Below are positions 55,635-62,923 of a stretch of 64,000 bases of DNA, one piece after another. The stretch lies in contig JAGCNL010000028.1 of NCBI GenBank assembly GCA_017645945.1, forward strand, positions 123,788-187,787. The letters are read 5' to 3'. Both the position numbers and the translations under genes were made by a program. Position 1 is the stretch's first letter; every line of letters starts with the position of its first letter. The stretch is from Salinivirgaceae bacterium (GTDB lineage Bacteria; Bacteroidota; Bacteroidia; Bacteroidales; SZUA-534). The notes below the pieces were generated by a model. That model searched no databases, was not told the DNA's origin, and was given only the letters and a program-made list of their open reading frames with translations.

Positions 55635-55979
55635 TTAGACTTTGTACTTCCCTCGCACAATCTGGTACGAGTTTCGTGTGAGTTCGCGAAGTAGGTCGGA
55701 GGGAGCGGTGTGGGCGTCAATGCCAATCCAGTGTTTGGGCGAAAGATTGTGCGGCTTTCCAATGCAGTCGTAGCGGACTTTGAGCTCTTCAATGCGGTCG
55801 GGTTGGCACTTGAGCGTGACAATGCCATAATCGTCGCAATCGAAAAAGGCGAACATATGGCCGTGCACGTAAAACACCAGCACACTCGCGCCGTGCGGGA
55901 AGGCCGCAAAAGGCATCTTCTCCACCACATCGGCGCCAAGCGAAAGACAAAAGTCGCGATATGTCTCAATGTCAGTCAT
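55635..55979 (-). CDS. MmcQ/YjbR family protein
   Basis: 114 aa from ATG 55979; the frame extends further upstream but MTDIETYRDFCLSL is the family N-terminus. FAAFPHGASVLVFYVHGHMFAFFD, LKCQPDRIEELKVRY, and KHWIGIDAHTAPSDLLRELTRNSYQIV follow the family pattern; the fold is a CyaY-like double-wing DNA-binding type. Function unknown. Confidence 0.85.
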   Translation of the reverse strand: MTDIETYRDFCLSLGADVVEKMPFAAFPHGASVLVFYVHGHMFAFFDCDDYGIVTLKCQPDRIEELKVRYDCIGKPHNLSPKHWIGIDAHTAPSDLLRELTRNSYQIVRGKYKV

Positions 55980-56294
55980 TGCAGCACAAAGATTGAAATT
56001 TTCAGGCAGAGACAGGGCTCTGGAGTAGTATTTTATGCTCAATATTGTGGGGTGTGAACAGATTGAGTGTCAGATGTTTGGTGTAAAATATGTATTCGGG
56101 CATATTTTTTTATGTTGCATATCAGTAAAATTGCAAGTTGCTATTATCACAAAAAAAATGTAAGTTTATTGCATGATTGTCAGACGTTTGGATGGGGAAT
56201 AGTTTTGCGGACGGCAATCGAGGGGGCTTTGTATAAGAGGGGCATTTATCAATTGGCGATGATTTTATTTTAACATACACTAAACCACACAATT
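55980..56294. other. 315-bp intergenic region
   Basis: It lies between divergent MmcQ/YjbR and the OmpA-domain gene. The plus-strand promoter is at 56177-56207. A 68-codon open frame at 56067-56273 has no family features and runs across that promoter, so I do not call it. Nothing else is seen. Confidence 0.5.
56177..56207 (+). promoter_or_regulatory. Promoter of the OmpA-domain gene
   Basis: TTG at 56177-56179, a 20-nt spacer, then TAGTTTTG at 56200-56207, a full Bacteroidetes consensus. It leaves an untranslated leader of about 80 nt. Confidence 0.75.
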
Positions 56295-57332
56295 ATGCCT
56301 AATACAGTTAAAGTTTACGGAAAGGCTCAAAGCCGAACCGCGTTGGGCATCGCCAATGCCTATCTTGTTATCAATCCTGATGTTACACTTGAGGAACTGA
56401 ACAAAGCGTTCCCTGGAGATTTGAATTCGGCCAACCGTTGCGACACCATCTTTGTCGATGTCAATGATGCCCCCAAGTTTGTCACATTCGAGGGCAAATC
56501 GACTTACGAGATGTTCTTCTTTGAGAAAGAAGACGAAGTGCTTACCTTGAAGGATGGCCAGAAAGTAGCCATGCAGCAGCTGTGGCAGAAAGAAGATTTC
56601 GACAAACTTGTTGAGTGGGTTAAGCAATATAATATAGAAGTGGTGGAGTGCAAGCCGATTGAGGGCTTCCAAAAAGGCGGTTTCACGCTTGAATATGATG
56701 CTGACCCTGAGGTTGTTGCTGCTCCGGTGGCTGCGGAAACTGAATCTGAGCCGAAGGCTGAAGAACCCAAAACAGAAGAGCCAAAAACAGTCGAGCCAAA
56801 GGCAGAAGAAGAGCAGGCTGAGAAAAAGAAGAAAAAACTCTGGTGGCTCTTACTGTTGATTCTGCTGATTATTATAATATTGATAATCTTGCTGATGCGT
56901 GGTTGCGGATGCACTCGCCAACAGCAACCGGTTGCTGCAGAACCTGCACAGGTGGTTGAGCCTGTTGCGGCTGACACGGTGACGCCTGCCGACACAGTTG
57001 AGGCCATCCAAAAGAATTTCAACGCGGCTCAGTTTGAGGCTGCAAAAGCCACACTGACAGAGTCTTCAAAATTGGTTCTCAACGATTTGGCAGCAATGCT
57101 CGAGAAACATCCGAATGTGAAGTTGCGCATTGTCGGTCATGCTTCGTCTGATGGTACGGCAGCATTCAATCAGAAGCTGTCGGAGGAGAGGGCAAAGGTT
57201 GCTGCCGACTATCTGATTTCAATCGGTGTTGCCGCCGACCGCATCCAGACGGAAGGCAAAGGCTCGTCGGAACCGATTGACAAAGAGAACCGTGAACGGA
57301 ACCGCCGCACCGAATTTATTGTTGTGGAATAA
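56295..57332 (+). CDS. Inner-membrane protein with C-terminal OmpA (peptidoglycan-binding) domain
   Basis: 345 aa with no signal peptide. Residues 1-135 are a soluble domain I do not recognise. A Pro/Glu/Lys-rich linker follows, then one transmembrane helix (LWWLLLLILLIIIILIILLM, about 190-210), and a C-terminal OmpA domain (LRIVGHASSDGTAAFNQKLSEERAKVAADYL ... NRERNRRTEFIV). The orientation is N-in/C-out, linking a cytoplasmic domain to the cell wall. RGCGCTR after the helix contains two Cys of unknown role. Confidence 0.85.
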   Translation: MPNTVKVYGKAQSRTALGIANAYLVINPDVTLEELNKAFPGDLNSANRCDTIFVDVNDAPKFVTFEGKSTYEMFFFEKEDEVLTLKDGQKVAMQQLWQKEDFDKLVEWVKQYNIEVVECKPIEGFQKGGFTLEYDADPEVVAAPVAAETESEPKAEEPKTEEPKTVEPKAEEEQAEKKKKKLWWLLLLILLIIIILIILLMRGCGCTRQQQPVAAEPAQVVEPVAADTVTPADTVEAIQKNFNAAQFEAAKATLTESSKLVLNDLAAMLEKHPNVKLRIVGHASSDGTAAFNQKLSEERAKVAADYLISIGVAADRIQTEGKGSSEPIDKENRERNRRTEFIVVE

Positions 57333-57353
57333 ACATCGGTTTAAATAAAAATC

Positions 57354-57387
57354 AATCCCTGCCGGTTTTTGCTGGCAGGGATTTTTG
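57354..57387 (+). terminator. Terminator after the OmpA-domain gene
   Basis: The stem AATCCCTGCC/GGCAGGGATT has a 10-nt loop and ends in TTTTT. Confidence 0.85.
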
Positions 57388-57470
57388 TGTGCGCGATGTT
57401 TGCGAATCCTGCAAGTCACGATACGCAAAAAATGAAGTGGGCACATGGCTGTTTTTTACTGAAGATGCCT

Positions 57471-57478
57471 TAAATTTG
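57471..57478 (+). promoter_or_regulatory. -7 box (TAAATTTG) of the DUF1846 gene
   Basis: Perfect TAnnTTTG, 55 nt before the start codon. No clear -33 box. Confidence 0.45.
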
Positions 57479-57532
57479 TATTTTTGAAATTTGTGGATTT
57501 ATCCATTGATTATAGATTGGAAATAATTGATT

Positions 57533-59026
57533 ATGAGCGTAAAGATTGGATTCGACAACGATAAGTACATCAGTATGCAGTCGTCGCATATTGAGGAGCG
57601 GATAGCCAAATTCGGCAACAAACTTTATTTGGAAATCGGCGGAAAACTGTTCGATGATTACCACGCATCGCGTGTGCTGCCAGGGTTCCATCCCGACTCA
57701 AAAATGCAGATGTTGCTGAAACTCAAGGATAAAATTGAGATTGTTGTGGCCATCAACGCTGAAGACATCGAGTCGAACAAAATCCGCGCCGACTATGGCA
57801 TCACTTACGATGAGGACGTGCTGCGTCTGATTGACGAGTTCCAGAGCGTTGGGTTGTTTGTCGGCAGCGTCTGTCTGACAAAATTCCACAACCAACCGAC
57901 GGCTGTCAGGTTTGAACGGAGGCTGAAGGAGTTGGGCATCGCTTCGTATCGCCACTATAAAATCGATGGTTACCCGAATAATGTTGAGTTCATTGTTTCG
58001 GACGACGGTTACGGCAAGAACCAGTACATCGAGACTTCGCGACCGCTGATTGTGGTTACAGCCCCGGGTCCGGGTAGCGGCAAACTGGCTGTGTGCCTGT
58101 CGCAACTCTATCATGAGCACAAGCGCGGAATCAATGCCGGTTACGCCAAATTCGAGACGTTCCCAATCTGGAATATTCCGCTCAAACACCCCATCAATCT
58201 GGCTTATGAGGCCGCCACAGCCGATTTGAACGACGTCAACATCATCGACTCGTTCCACCTTGACGCTTACGGAGTGTCGGCAGTGAACTACAACCGCGAT
58301 GTTGAGGCATTCTCTGTGTTAAATGCCACATTTGAAATGATTTACGGTGAAAGTCCGTACAAAAGCCCAACCGATATGGGCGTGAATATGGCAGGCAACT
58401 GCATCATTAATGACGATGTGTGCCGCGAGGCTTCGAAACAGGAGATTATCCGCCGCTATTACAAGTGCTTGTGCGACAAAAAACGCTATGGCGAGAGCAA
58501 AGACAGCCTTGAAAAACTTGAGATGCTGATGCAGCAGGCGCATATTAAAGTAACTGATTACAAGGTGGTTGATGCGGCAATGCGCAAGTCGGAGATGACG
58601 GGAGGCCGTCCGGCGGCTGCCATTGAACTGCCCGATGGCACTGTTGTTACCGGCAAGACAACCGACTTGCTCGGTCCTTTGTCGGCGGCTTTGCTCAATG
58701 CTTTGAAGGAGCTTGGCCACATCGACCAGTCGTTCAATCTTGTGTCGCGTTTGGCCATTGAGCCAATCCAGACGCTCAAAACCGAATATCTGGGCAGCAG
58801 CAACCCGCGTCTGCACACTGACGAGATTCTGATTGCATTGTCATCGTCGGCCGCGCATAACGAGTTGGCAGAGAGGGCAATGCAGCAACTGCCGAAGCTC
58901 AAAGGCTCAACGGCGCACACCACAGTTTTGGTTAGCGCCATCGACGAGTCGATGTTCAAGAAGCTGGGCATCAATCTGACCTGTGAGCCACGCTACGAAC
59001 AGACCCGTGTTTACCACAAGCATTAG
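57533..59026 (+). CDS. DUF1846 family protein
   Basis: 497 aa from ATG 57533. KIGFDNDKYISMQSSHIEERI at the start, VVTAPGPGSGKLAVCLSQLYHEHKRG (a P-loop-like glycine-rich segment at about 170-195), KYETFPIWN-like KFETFPIWNIPLKHPINLAYEAATADL, and GRPAAAIELPDGTVVTGKTTDLLG match this family of about 500-residue cytoplasmic proteins. From its loop it probably binds a nucleotide or phosphate, but no activity is established that I know of. Confidence 0.88.
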   Translation: MSVKIGFDNDKYISMQSSHIEERIAKFGNKLYLEIGGKLFDDYHASRVLPGFHPDSKMQMLLKLKDKIEIVVAINAEDIESNKIRADYGITYDEDVLRLIDEFQSVGLFVGSVCLTKFHNQPTAVRFERRLKELGIASYRHYKIDGYPNNVEFIVSDDGYGKNQYIETSRPLIVVTAPGPGSGKLAVCLSQLYHEHKRGINAGYAKFETFPIWNIPLKHPINLAYEAATADLNDVNIIDSFHLDAYGVSAVNYNRDVEAFSVLNATFEMIYGESPYKSPTDMGVNMAGNCIINDDVCREASKQEIIRRYYKCLCDKKRYGESKDSLEKLEMLMQQAHIKVTDYKVVDAAMRKSEMTGGRPAAAIELPDGTVVTGKTTDLLGPLSAALLNALKELGHIDQSFNLVSRLAIEPIQTLKTEYLGSSNPRLHTDEILIALSSSAAHNELAERAMQQLPKLKGSTAHTTVLVSAIDESMFKKLGINLTCEPRYEQTRVYHKH

Positions 59027-59177
59027 GATGTGAGTGGTAAGTGTTGAAAGGCAGAGTGTTGTGCCGTTAGGATAGTTGGGATTTTTGTTTTGGACAACAA
59101 TCCTATATTTCTAGTCCATAATCTTAAAAATCAAAACATTATAGTTTTGAATTCAAAAACATAAAACATAACCAGCT

Positions 59178-60548
59178 ATGAATTTCAGATTTGGTGCGAT
59201 TGTTGCAATCGGATTGATTTTTAATGGAATAAGTGTATCGGCGCAGACCGACACATCAAAAGTTTACACGTTTCTTGAAAATATGCCCGATGCCGGCATT
59301 TACTTGCCTGCACCGCCTGATACGGCCAGCCTTGACTTTGCCGATGATGTGATTCAGTGGCAGTGGGGCAAAACCGTGCGCAACACGCCGCGTGGCGCAA
59401 TGGCCAATCGTGACGGCAAGTGGGGACACGAGATTATGGCTGAAATCTATTCTGGAGTTTTTGGCTTTACCATTAGTGAGGAAAACACGCCCGCTATATG
59501 GAAATTGCTTGTAAAAGCCTCGTACACTGGACATTTCAGCACAACCAAAGCCAAACGTAAATATATGCGCACCCGCCCGTTTGCGCAGTTCAACGAGCAC
59601 ACGTGGTCGGAATTTGATGACGAACAGGAATTGCGCCACAATGGTTCGTATCCGTCGGGACACACGTCGTTGTCATGGTCGATGGCACTTGTTTTTGCCG
59701 AGATGGTGCCCGAACTGCAAGACACCATTTTGCGGCGCGCCTATCAGTATGCCGAGAGCCGCGTGATTGTGGGGGCGCACTATCAGAGCGACATTGAAGC
59801 CGGTCGGCTGGCGGCTTCGGCGGGCGTGGCAAGCATCCACACAAGTCCGTTCTTCTCGGCTGATATTAAGGCCGCACGCGCCGAATACAACAAGATTAAA
59901 AATATCAAAACCACGCCAATAACCACTGCGCTTCCTTGCGGACAGAAAATTCTCGATTCACCTGTCGACACCAGCAGCCGTCGTTTTTATGGCGATGTGG
60001 CGCAATACTGGCAGTCTAAGGCCGAACGCAGCACAGAGCGCGGCCGTCAGGCCATTGCCGATGCCGACACGGCTCTTGATGCGCTGATGGCTTCATTCAG
60101 CAAGGGGGTGGGTTTTGAGATTAACGCCAAGGCTACACCGGCTATGGCTGAAATGCTGTCGGCTGCTCGCAGAGTGCTGATTGACAATGCCAACCAAATG
60201 AAAACAACCGCTTTTCGCAAACGTCCGTATGTTCAGTTTGGCGAGCCGTCGCTCATTCCCGAAGCGGAAACTGCCGCCGCGCTCACGTCGAGTTATCCGT
60301 CGGTGACAGCCGAAGTGGGGTGGGGATTGGCACTTTTGCTTGCCGAAATCGTTCCCGAACGCCAAAACGAGATTCTGACACGTGGCTTTGAAATCGGCCG
60401 CAGCCGCATTATTGCAGGCTACAACTACGCCAGCGACGTTCAGGCGGGGCGCATTATGGCCGCCGCCGTTTTGGCGAATCTTCACGCCAATGCTGATTTC
60501 GGGAAACTAATTGAGAAAGTGAAAAAAGAGCAGGAAAAGAAGAAATAA
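59178..60548 (+). CDS. Double PAP2 (class A acid phosphatase-like) secreted protein
   Basis: 456 aa with a signal peptide (GAIVAIGLIFNGISVSAQ). The first PAP2 domain is intact: KYMRTRP, SYPSGHTSLSW and SRVIVGAHYQSDIEAGR supply all three phosphatase motifs. The second half (about 255-445) repeats the fold, but its motifs read RKRP, SYPSVTAEVGW and SRIIAGYNYASDVQAGR; both catalytic His are gone. So one half should be a periplasmic phosphomonoesterase and the other a non-catalytic copy. Stand-alone gene. Confidence 0.88.
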   Translation: MNFRFGAIVAIGLIFNGISVSAQTDTSKVYTFLENMPDAGIYLPAPPDTASLDFADDVIQWQWGKTVRNTPRGAMANRDGKWGHEIMAEIYSGVFGFTISEENTPAIWKLLVKASYTGHFSTTKAKRKYMRTRPFAQFNEHTWSEFDDEQELRHNGSYPSGHTSLSWSMALVFAEMVPELQDTILRRAYQYAESRVIVGAHYQSDIEAGRLAASAGVASIHTSPFFSADIKAARAEYNKIKNIKTTPITTALPCGQKILDSPVDTSSRRFYGDVAQYWQSKAERSTERGRQAIADADTALDALMASFSKGVGFEINAKATPAMAEMLSAARRVLIDNANQMKTTAFRKRPYVQFGEPSLIPEAETAAALTSSYPSVTAEVGWGLALLLAEIVPERQNEILTRGFEIGRSRIIAGYNYASDVQAGRIMAAAVLANLHANADFGKLIEKVKKEQEKKK

Positions 60549-60694
60549 GAGAATGATTAGTTGGTTGCTAAAATGGTAATCCAACTATTTTGCATTAAAC
60601 ACTATATTAGCCGCAGAATTTTTAAACAACAAATTATTGAAAGATAGATAGTAAGTAAGAAAAAGTAAATATTAGAACTTTATCATTTAGTTTT

Positions 60695-60822
60695 CACATC
60701 TTGAAAAACGGCCAATTTTTCAAACGGACTAAAACAAATGCTATGGTTCACGACCGCGAAAGTGGCGTGAACTGTTTGTGTTTGTCAGTTCGTTGGGTTT
60801 CAGGCCGTTACCTCAAGATGTG
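60695..60822 (+). ncRNA. Structured leader C: long imperfect hairpin before HTH gene C
   Basis: Stems: CACATCTTGA 60695-60704 with TCAAGATGTG 60813-60822 (10 bp perfect); AACGGCC 60707-60713 with GGCCGTT 60803-60809 (7 bp); AACGGACT 60723-60730 with AGTTCGTT 60787-60794 (one G-U); ACAAA 60734-60738 with TTTGT 60781-60785; apical GTTCACG-a-CC/GG-CGTGAAC 60746-60772. A tail with TTTCACG and seven T runs into the HTH ATG at 60857. Stem order, apical TTCACG/CGTGAA, the 3' loop TGTTTGTG and the TGGGTTT segment match the 20160-20293 element, although the outer stems differ in sequence. The 146 bp before it (60549-60694) show nothing else. Confidence 0.65.
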
Positions 60823-60856
60823 GGCAAGTTTTGCAAATAGTTTCACGTCTTTTTTT

Positions 60857-61099
60857 ATGAGTAATGCCCCCATACATATTGGCAGATTGATTAAAGCCGA
60901 ACTCGACCGCCAAGGCCGCAAAGCGCAATGGTTTGCCGACCAACTTTGTTTCGAACGCACAAACGTTTATAACATCTTCCGCCGCCAAAGCATCGATGCC
61001 AATTTGCTTCTGCGTATCAGCCAAATCCTTCAATACGACTTCTTCGCGCTCTACTCACAACAAGTTTCAAATGTTGAAAATTCTTCGACAAATAATTGA
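60857..61099 (+). CDS. Small XRE-like HTH protein C
   Basis: 80 aa from ATG 60857; the frame continues upstream through the hairpin, which is not credible as coding. IHIGRLIKAELDRQGRKAQWFADQLCFERTNVYNIFRRQSIDANLLLRISQILQYDFFALYSQQ is the same HTH domain as at 43485 and 20317. The start codon directly follows a T run, as at 20317. Presumed DNA-binding regulator of its own leader or of the cargo gene 117 bp downstream. Confidence 0.75.
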   Translation: MSNAPIHIGRLIKAELDRQGRKAQWFADQLCFERTNVYNIFRRQSIDANLLLRISQILQYDFFALYSQQVSNVENSSTNN

Positions 61100-61216
61100 A
61101 AATGATTCTATTGTTTGTTGAATTATCGTTACGCCAATAAGGAATCAAGTGGAGCGTGACATAATAACTTTATAGTGTGTGAATTTTATTAATTATTAAC
61201 TTAAAAATGAATTGAT

Positions 61217-62026
61217 ATGGAAATTTGTCCTGAATGTGGTCGACCTATTCGTGGAAATGGTGTTTACGCAGGTCCTCATTGGAATAGAAGACATTATTGC
61301 TCGAATAGTTGCTGTAGGTCTGGAGAGCGAAATTTATCCCAAGATGATGTTGTGGAAGATAATAGGGGATGTTTGTACAGATTCTTCAGATGGATAATAT
61401 CAGCAATTATTGTTATAGTAGGTATATTCATTTTTCTTTACATTGAAAGTAAACTAGAAAGCCCGAAAAAAACAGAACAAACGACAACGCAAACTGCCCA
61501 AAAACAAAGTACTACAACTGCTAAAAGCACAAGCAGTTCTAATGCAAGTTCGAAACCTGTATCAAGCAAATCAACAACTACAAGCAGTTCAAAACCTGCG
61601 ACAACGCAATCGTCTAATTCGCAGTCTAATTCGGATTCTAAAACATCTTCAGCAGCACAAACAAATACTGCAACAACAAGTACATCTGTGGCTACAACCA
61701 AAAGTACAGCGACTGAATCTGATGCTTCGTATCAAACATATCTCGCATTATCAACACTATTGGAAAGCGAAGGAAAAACATTGAAATTATGTGAAGCCCA
61801 AAAACAAACAAAAGGACAAGAAGCTAATGTCATTGAGAAAATGAGTCAGTTGCGTGGTACAAAATACTATAAAAACGCACTAATGGACATAATGAGTTAT
61901 TGTCCTAAATATGCTTCGGAATATTCAAAAAATGGGAAATATTTTGCTTCGGAAGCAGAATTCTACCAAGCATACATTGCCCCTGATTATTCGAAAACAT
62001 TGAAGGCAAAGAAAAAAGAAAAGTGA
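61217..62026 (+). CDS. Zinc-ribbon membrane protein with Ser/Thr-rich linker
   Basis: 269 aa. The N-terminal CPECG ... CSNSC (residues 4-33) is a four-Cys zinc ribbon. A transmembrane helix follows (WIISAIIVIVGIFIFLYI, about 60-77), then about 90 residues almost only of S, T, K, Q and A, and a helical C-terminal domain of about 90 residues. The ribbon would be cytoplasmic and the C-terminus outside. AT-rich. Not a family I can name; cargo of the third hairpin-HTH patch. Confidence 0.7.
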   Translation: MEICPECGRPIRGNGVYAGPHWNRRHYCSNSCCRSGERNLSQDDVVEDNRGCLYRFFRWIISAIIVIVGIFIFLYIESKLESPKKTEQTTTQTAQKQSTTTAKSTSSSNASSKPVSSKSTTTSSSKPATTQSSNSQSNSDSKTSSAAQTNTATTSTSVATTKSTATESDASYQTYLALSTLLESEGKTLKLCEAQKQTKGQEANVIEKMSQLRGTKYYKNALMDIMSYCPKYASEYSKNGKYFASEAEFYQAYIAPDYSKTLKAKKKEK

Positions 62027-62168
62027 TTGTTTGACAAATGATTATTCGATAAATATCCTATGCCGTCTATTCGATGGTGAATTTAGTTATACAATACAAA
62101 ACAAAACATTTCGGGTATTTGCGGATAATCATTTTTTTATTGTTTAAGATGTTTATTTTTAAGTTGTT

Positions 62169-62624
62169 ATGGAAGAAATGAAAGTATGCCCGTTTTGCGG
62201 CAAAGAGATTCTTGCAGTTGCAAAGATGTGTAAATATTGTAGAGAATGGCTGCCTGAAGAACCAGCAAACACGGTAGAGCCTGTTGAGACAGAAATGGCT
62301 AATACAGAGGATTGCGCACAAGACAATAATCAGACAGAAACAGACCAATCATCGGGTTTAAGTAGTGAAGAAAGAGATGCCAGGATTGAGGAGTTGAAAA
62401 AAACGAGAAATAAATTAATGTTCGAAAAGACCAGAGCCAAAAATGCTGGTTTAGATACATCCGACATAATGGCCGAAATCCAAGGGATACAAGATGAGTT
62501 ACATAAATTAGACCTTGAAAAGGGACTCGAAGAGGGATATTGGGTTCGTACTGATGACGGTACTATTGTTAGTAACAGAGTTATTAGTGATGGTAAAAAG
62601 CCTTTTTGGAAAAGATTGTTTTAG
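62169..62624 (+). CDS. Zinc-ribbon protein with coiled-coil segment
   Basis: 151 aa (ATG 62178 is an alternative start). CPFCGKEILAVAKMCKYC at residues 7-24 is a zinc ribbon of the type found at the N-terminus of many small membrane-associated proteins. An acidic low-complexity linker and a coiled coil follow (ARIEELKKTRNKLMFEKTRAKN), with no transmembrane helix. It lies 142 bp after the other zinc-ribbon gene and is AT-rich. Confidence 0.7.
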   Translation: MEEMKVCPFCGKEILAVAKMCKYCREWLPEEPANTVEPVETEMANTEDCAQDNNQTETDQSSGLSSEERDARIEELKKTRNKLMFEKTRAKNAGLDTSDIMAEIQGIQDELHKLDLEKGLEEGYWVRTDDGTIVSNRVISDGKKPFWKRLF

Positions 62625-62674
62625 TTATTGTGTTAGTAATGCGATAAATTAAATCGCGTCTAAAATATGATAAT

Positions 62675-62702
62675 AAAAAGGAAGCAACGGCTTCCTTTTT
62701 TT
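62675..62702 (+). terminator. Terminator after the zinc-ribbon genes
   Basis: AAAAAGGAAGC pairs with GCTTCCTTTTT around an AACG loop. Confidence 0.85.
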
Positions 62703-62923
62703 GTTGTTATTTAATCATTTTCACCTTCTTATCTATAATGAACACCCCCCTGTTTAAAAGTGGATACAGATTGCACTATTTTTTTTGACAGCAGTTTCAT
62801 TCCTTTATGTGGGTGATTCACTAAACCACTTCGTCAACAATAATTGTATGTTAATCAAGCCTTATTGCGACTTGGTGGAGTGACATCTGACACAAAAAAC
62901 GTATAACTACTAATAGTACCACA

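Noticed and set aside
56067..56273. 68-codon frame between MmcQ/YjbR and the OmpA-domain gene
   Set aside because: It runs through the consensus promoter at 56177-56207 and its product shows no plausible protein features.
60701..60856. N-terminal extension of the HTH gene through the hairpin
   Set aside because: The stretch is the structured leader; the product would have no family match and the homologues start at the equivalent of ATG 60857. The same argument holds for 43410-43484.
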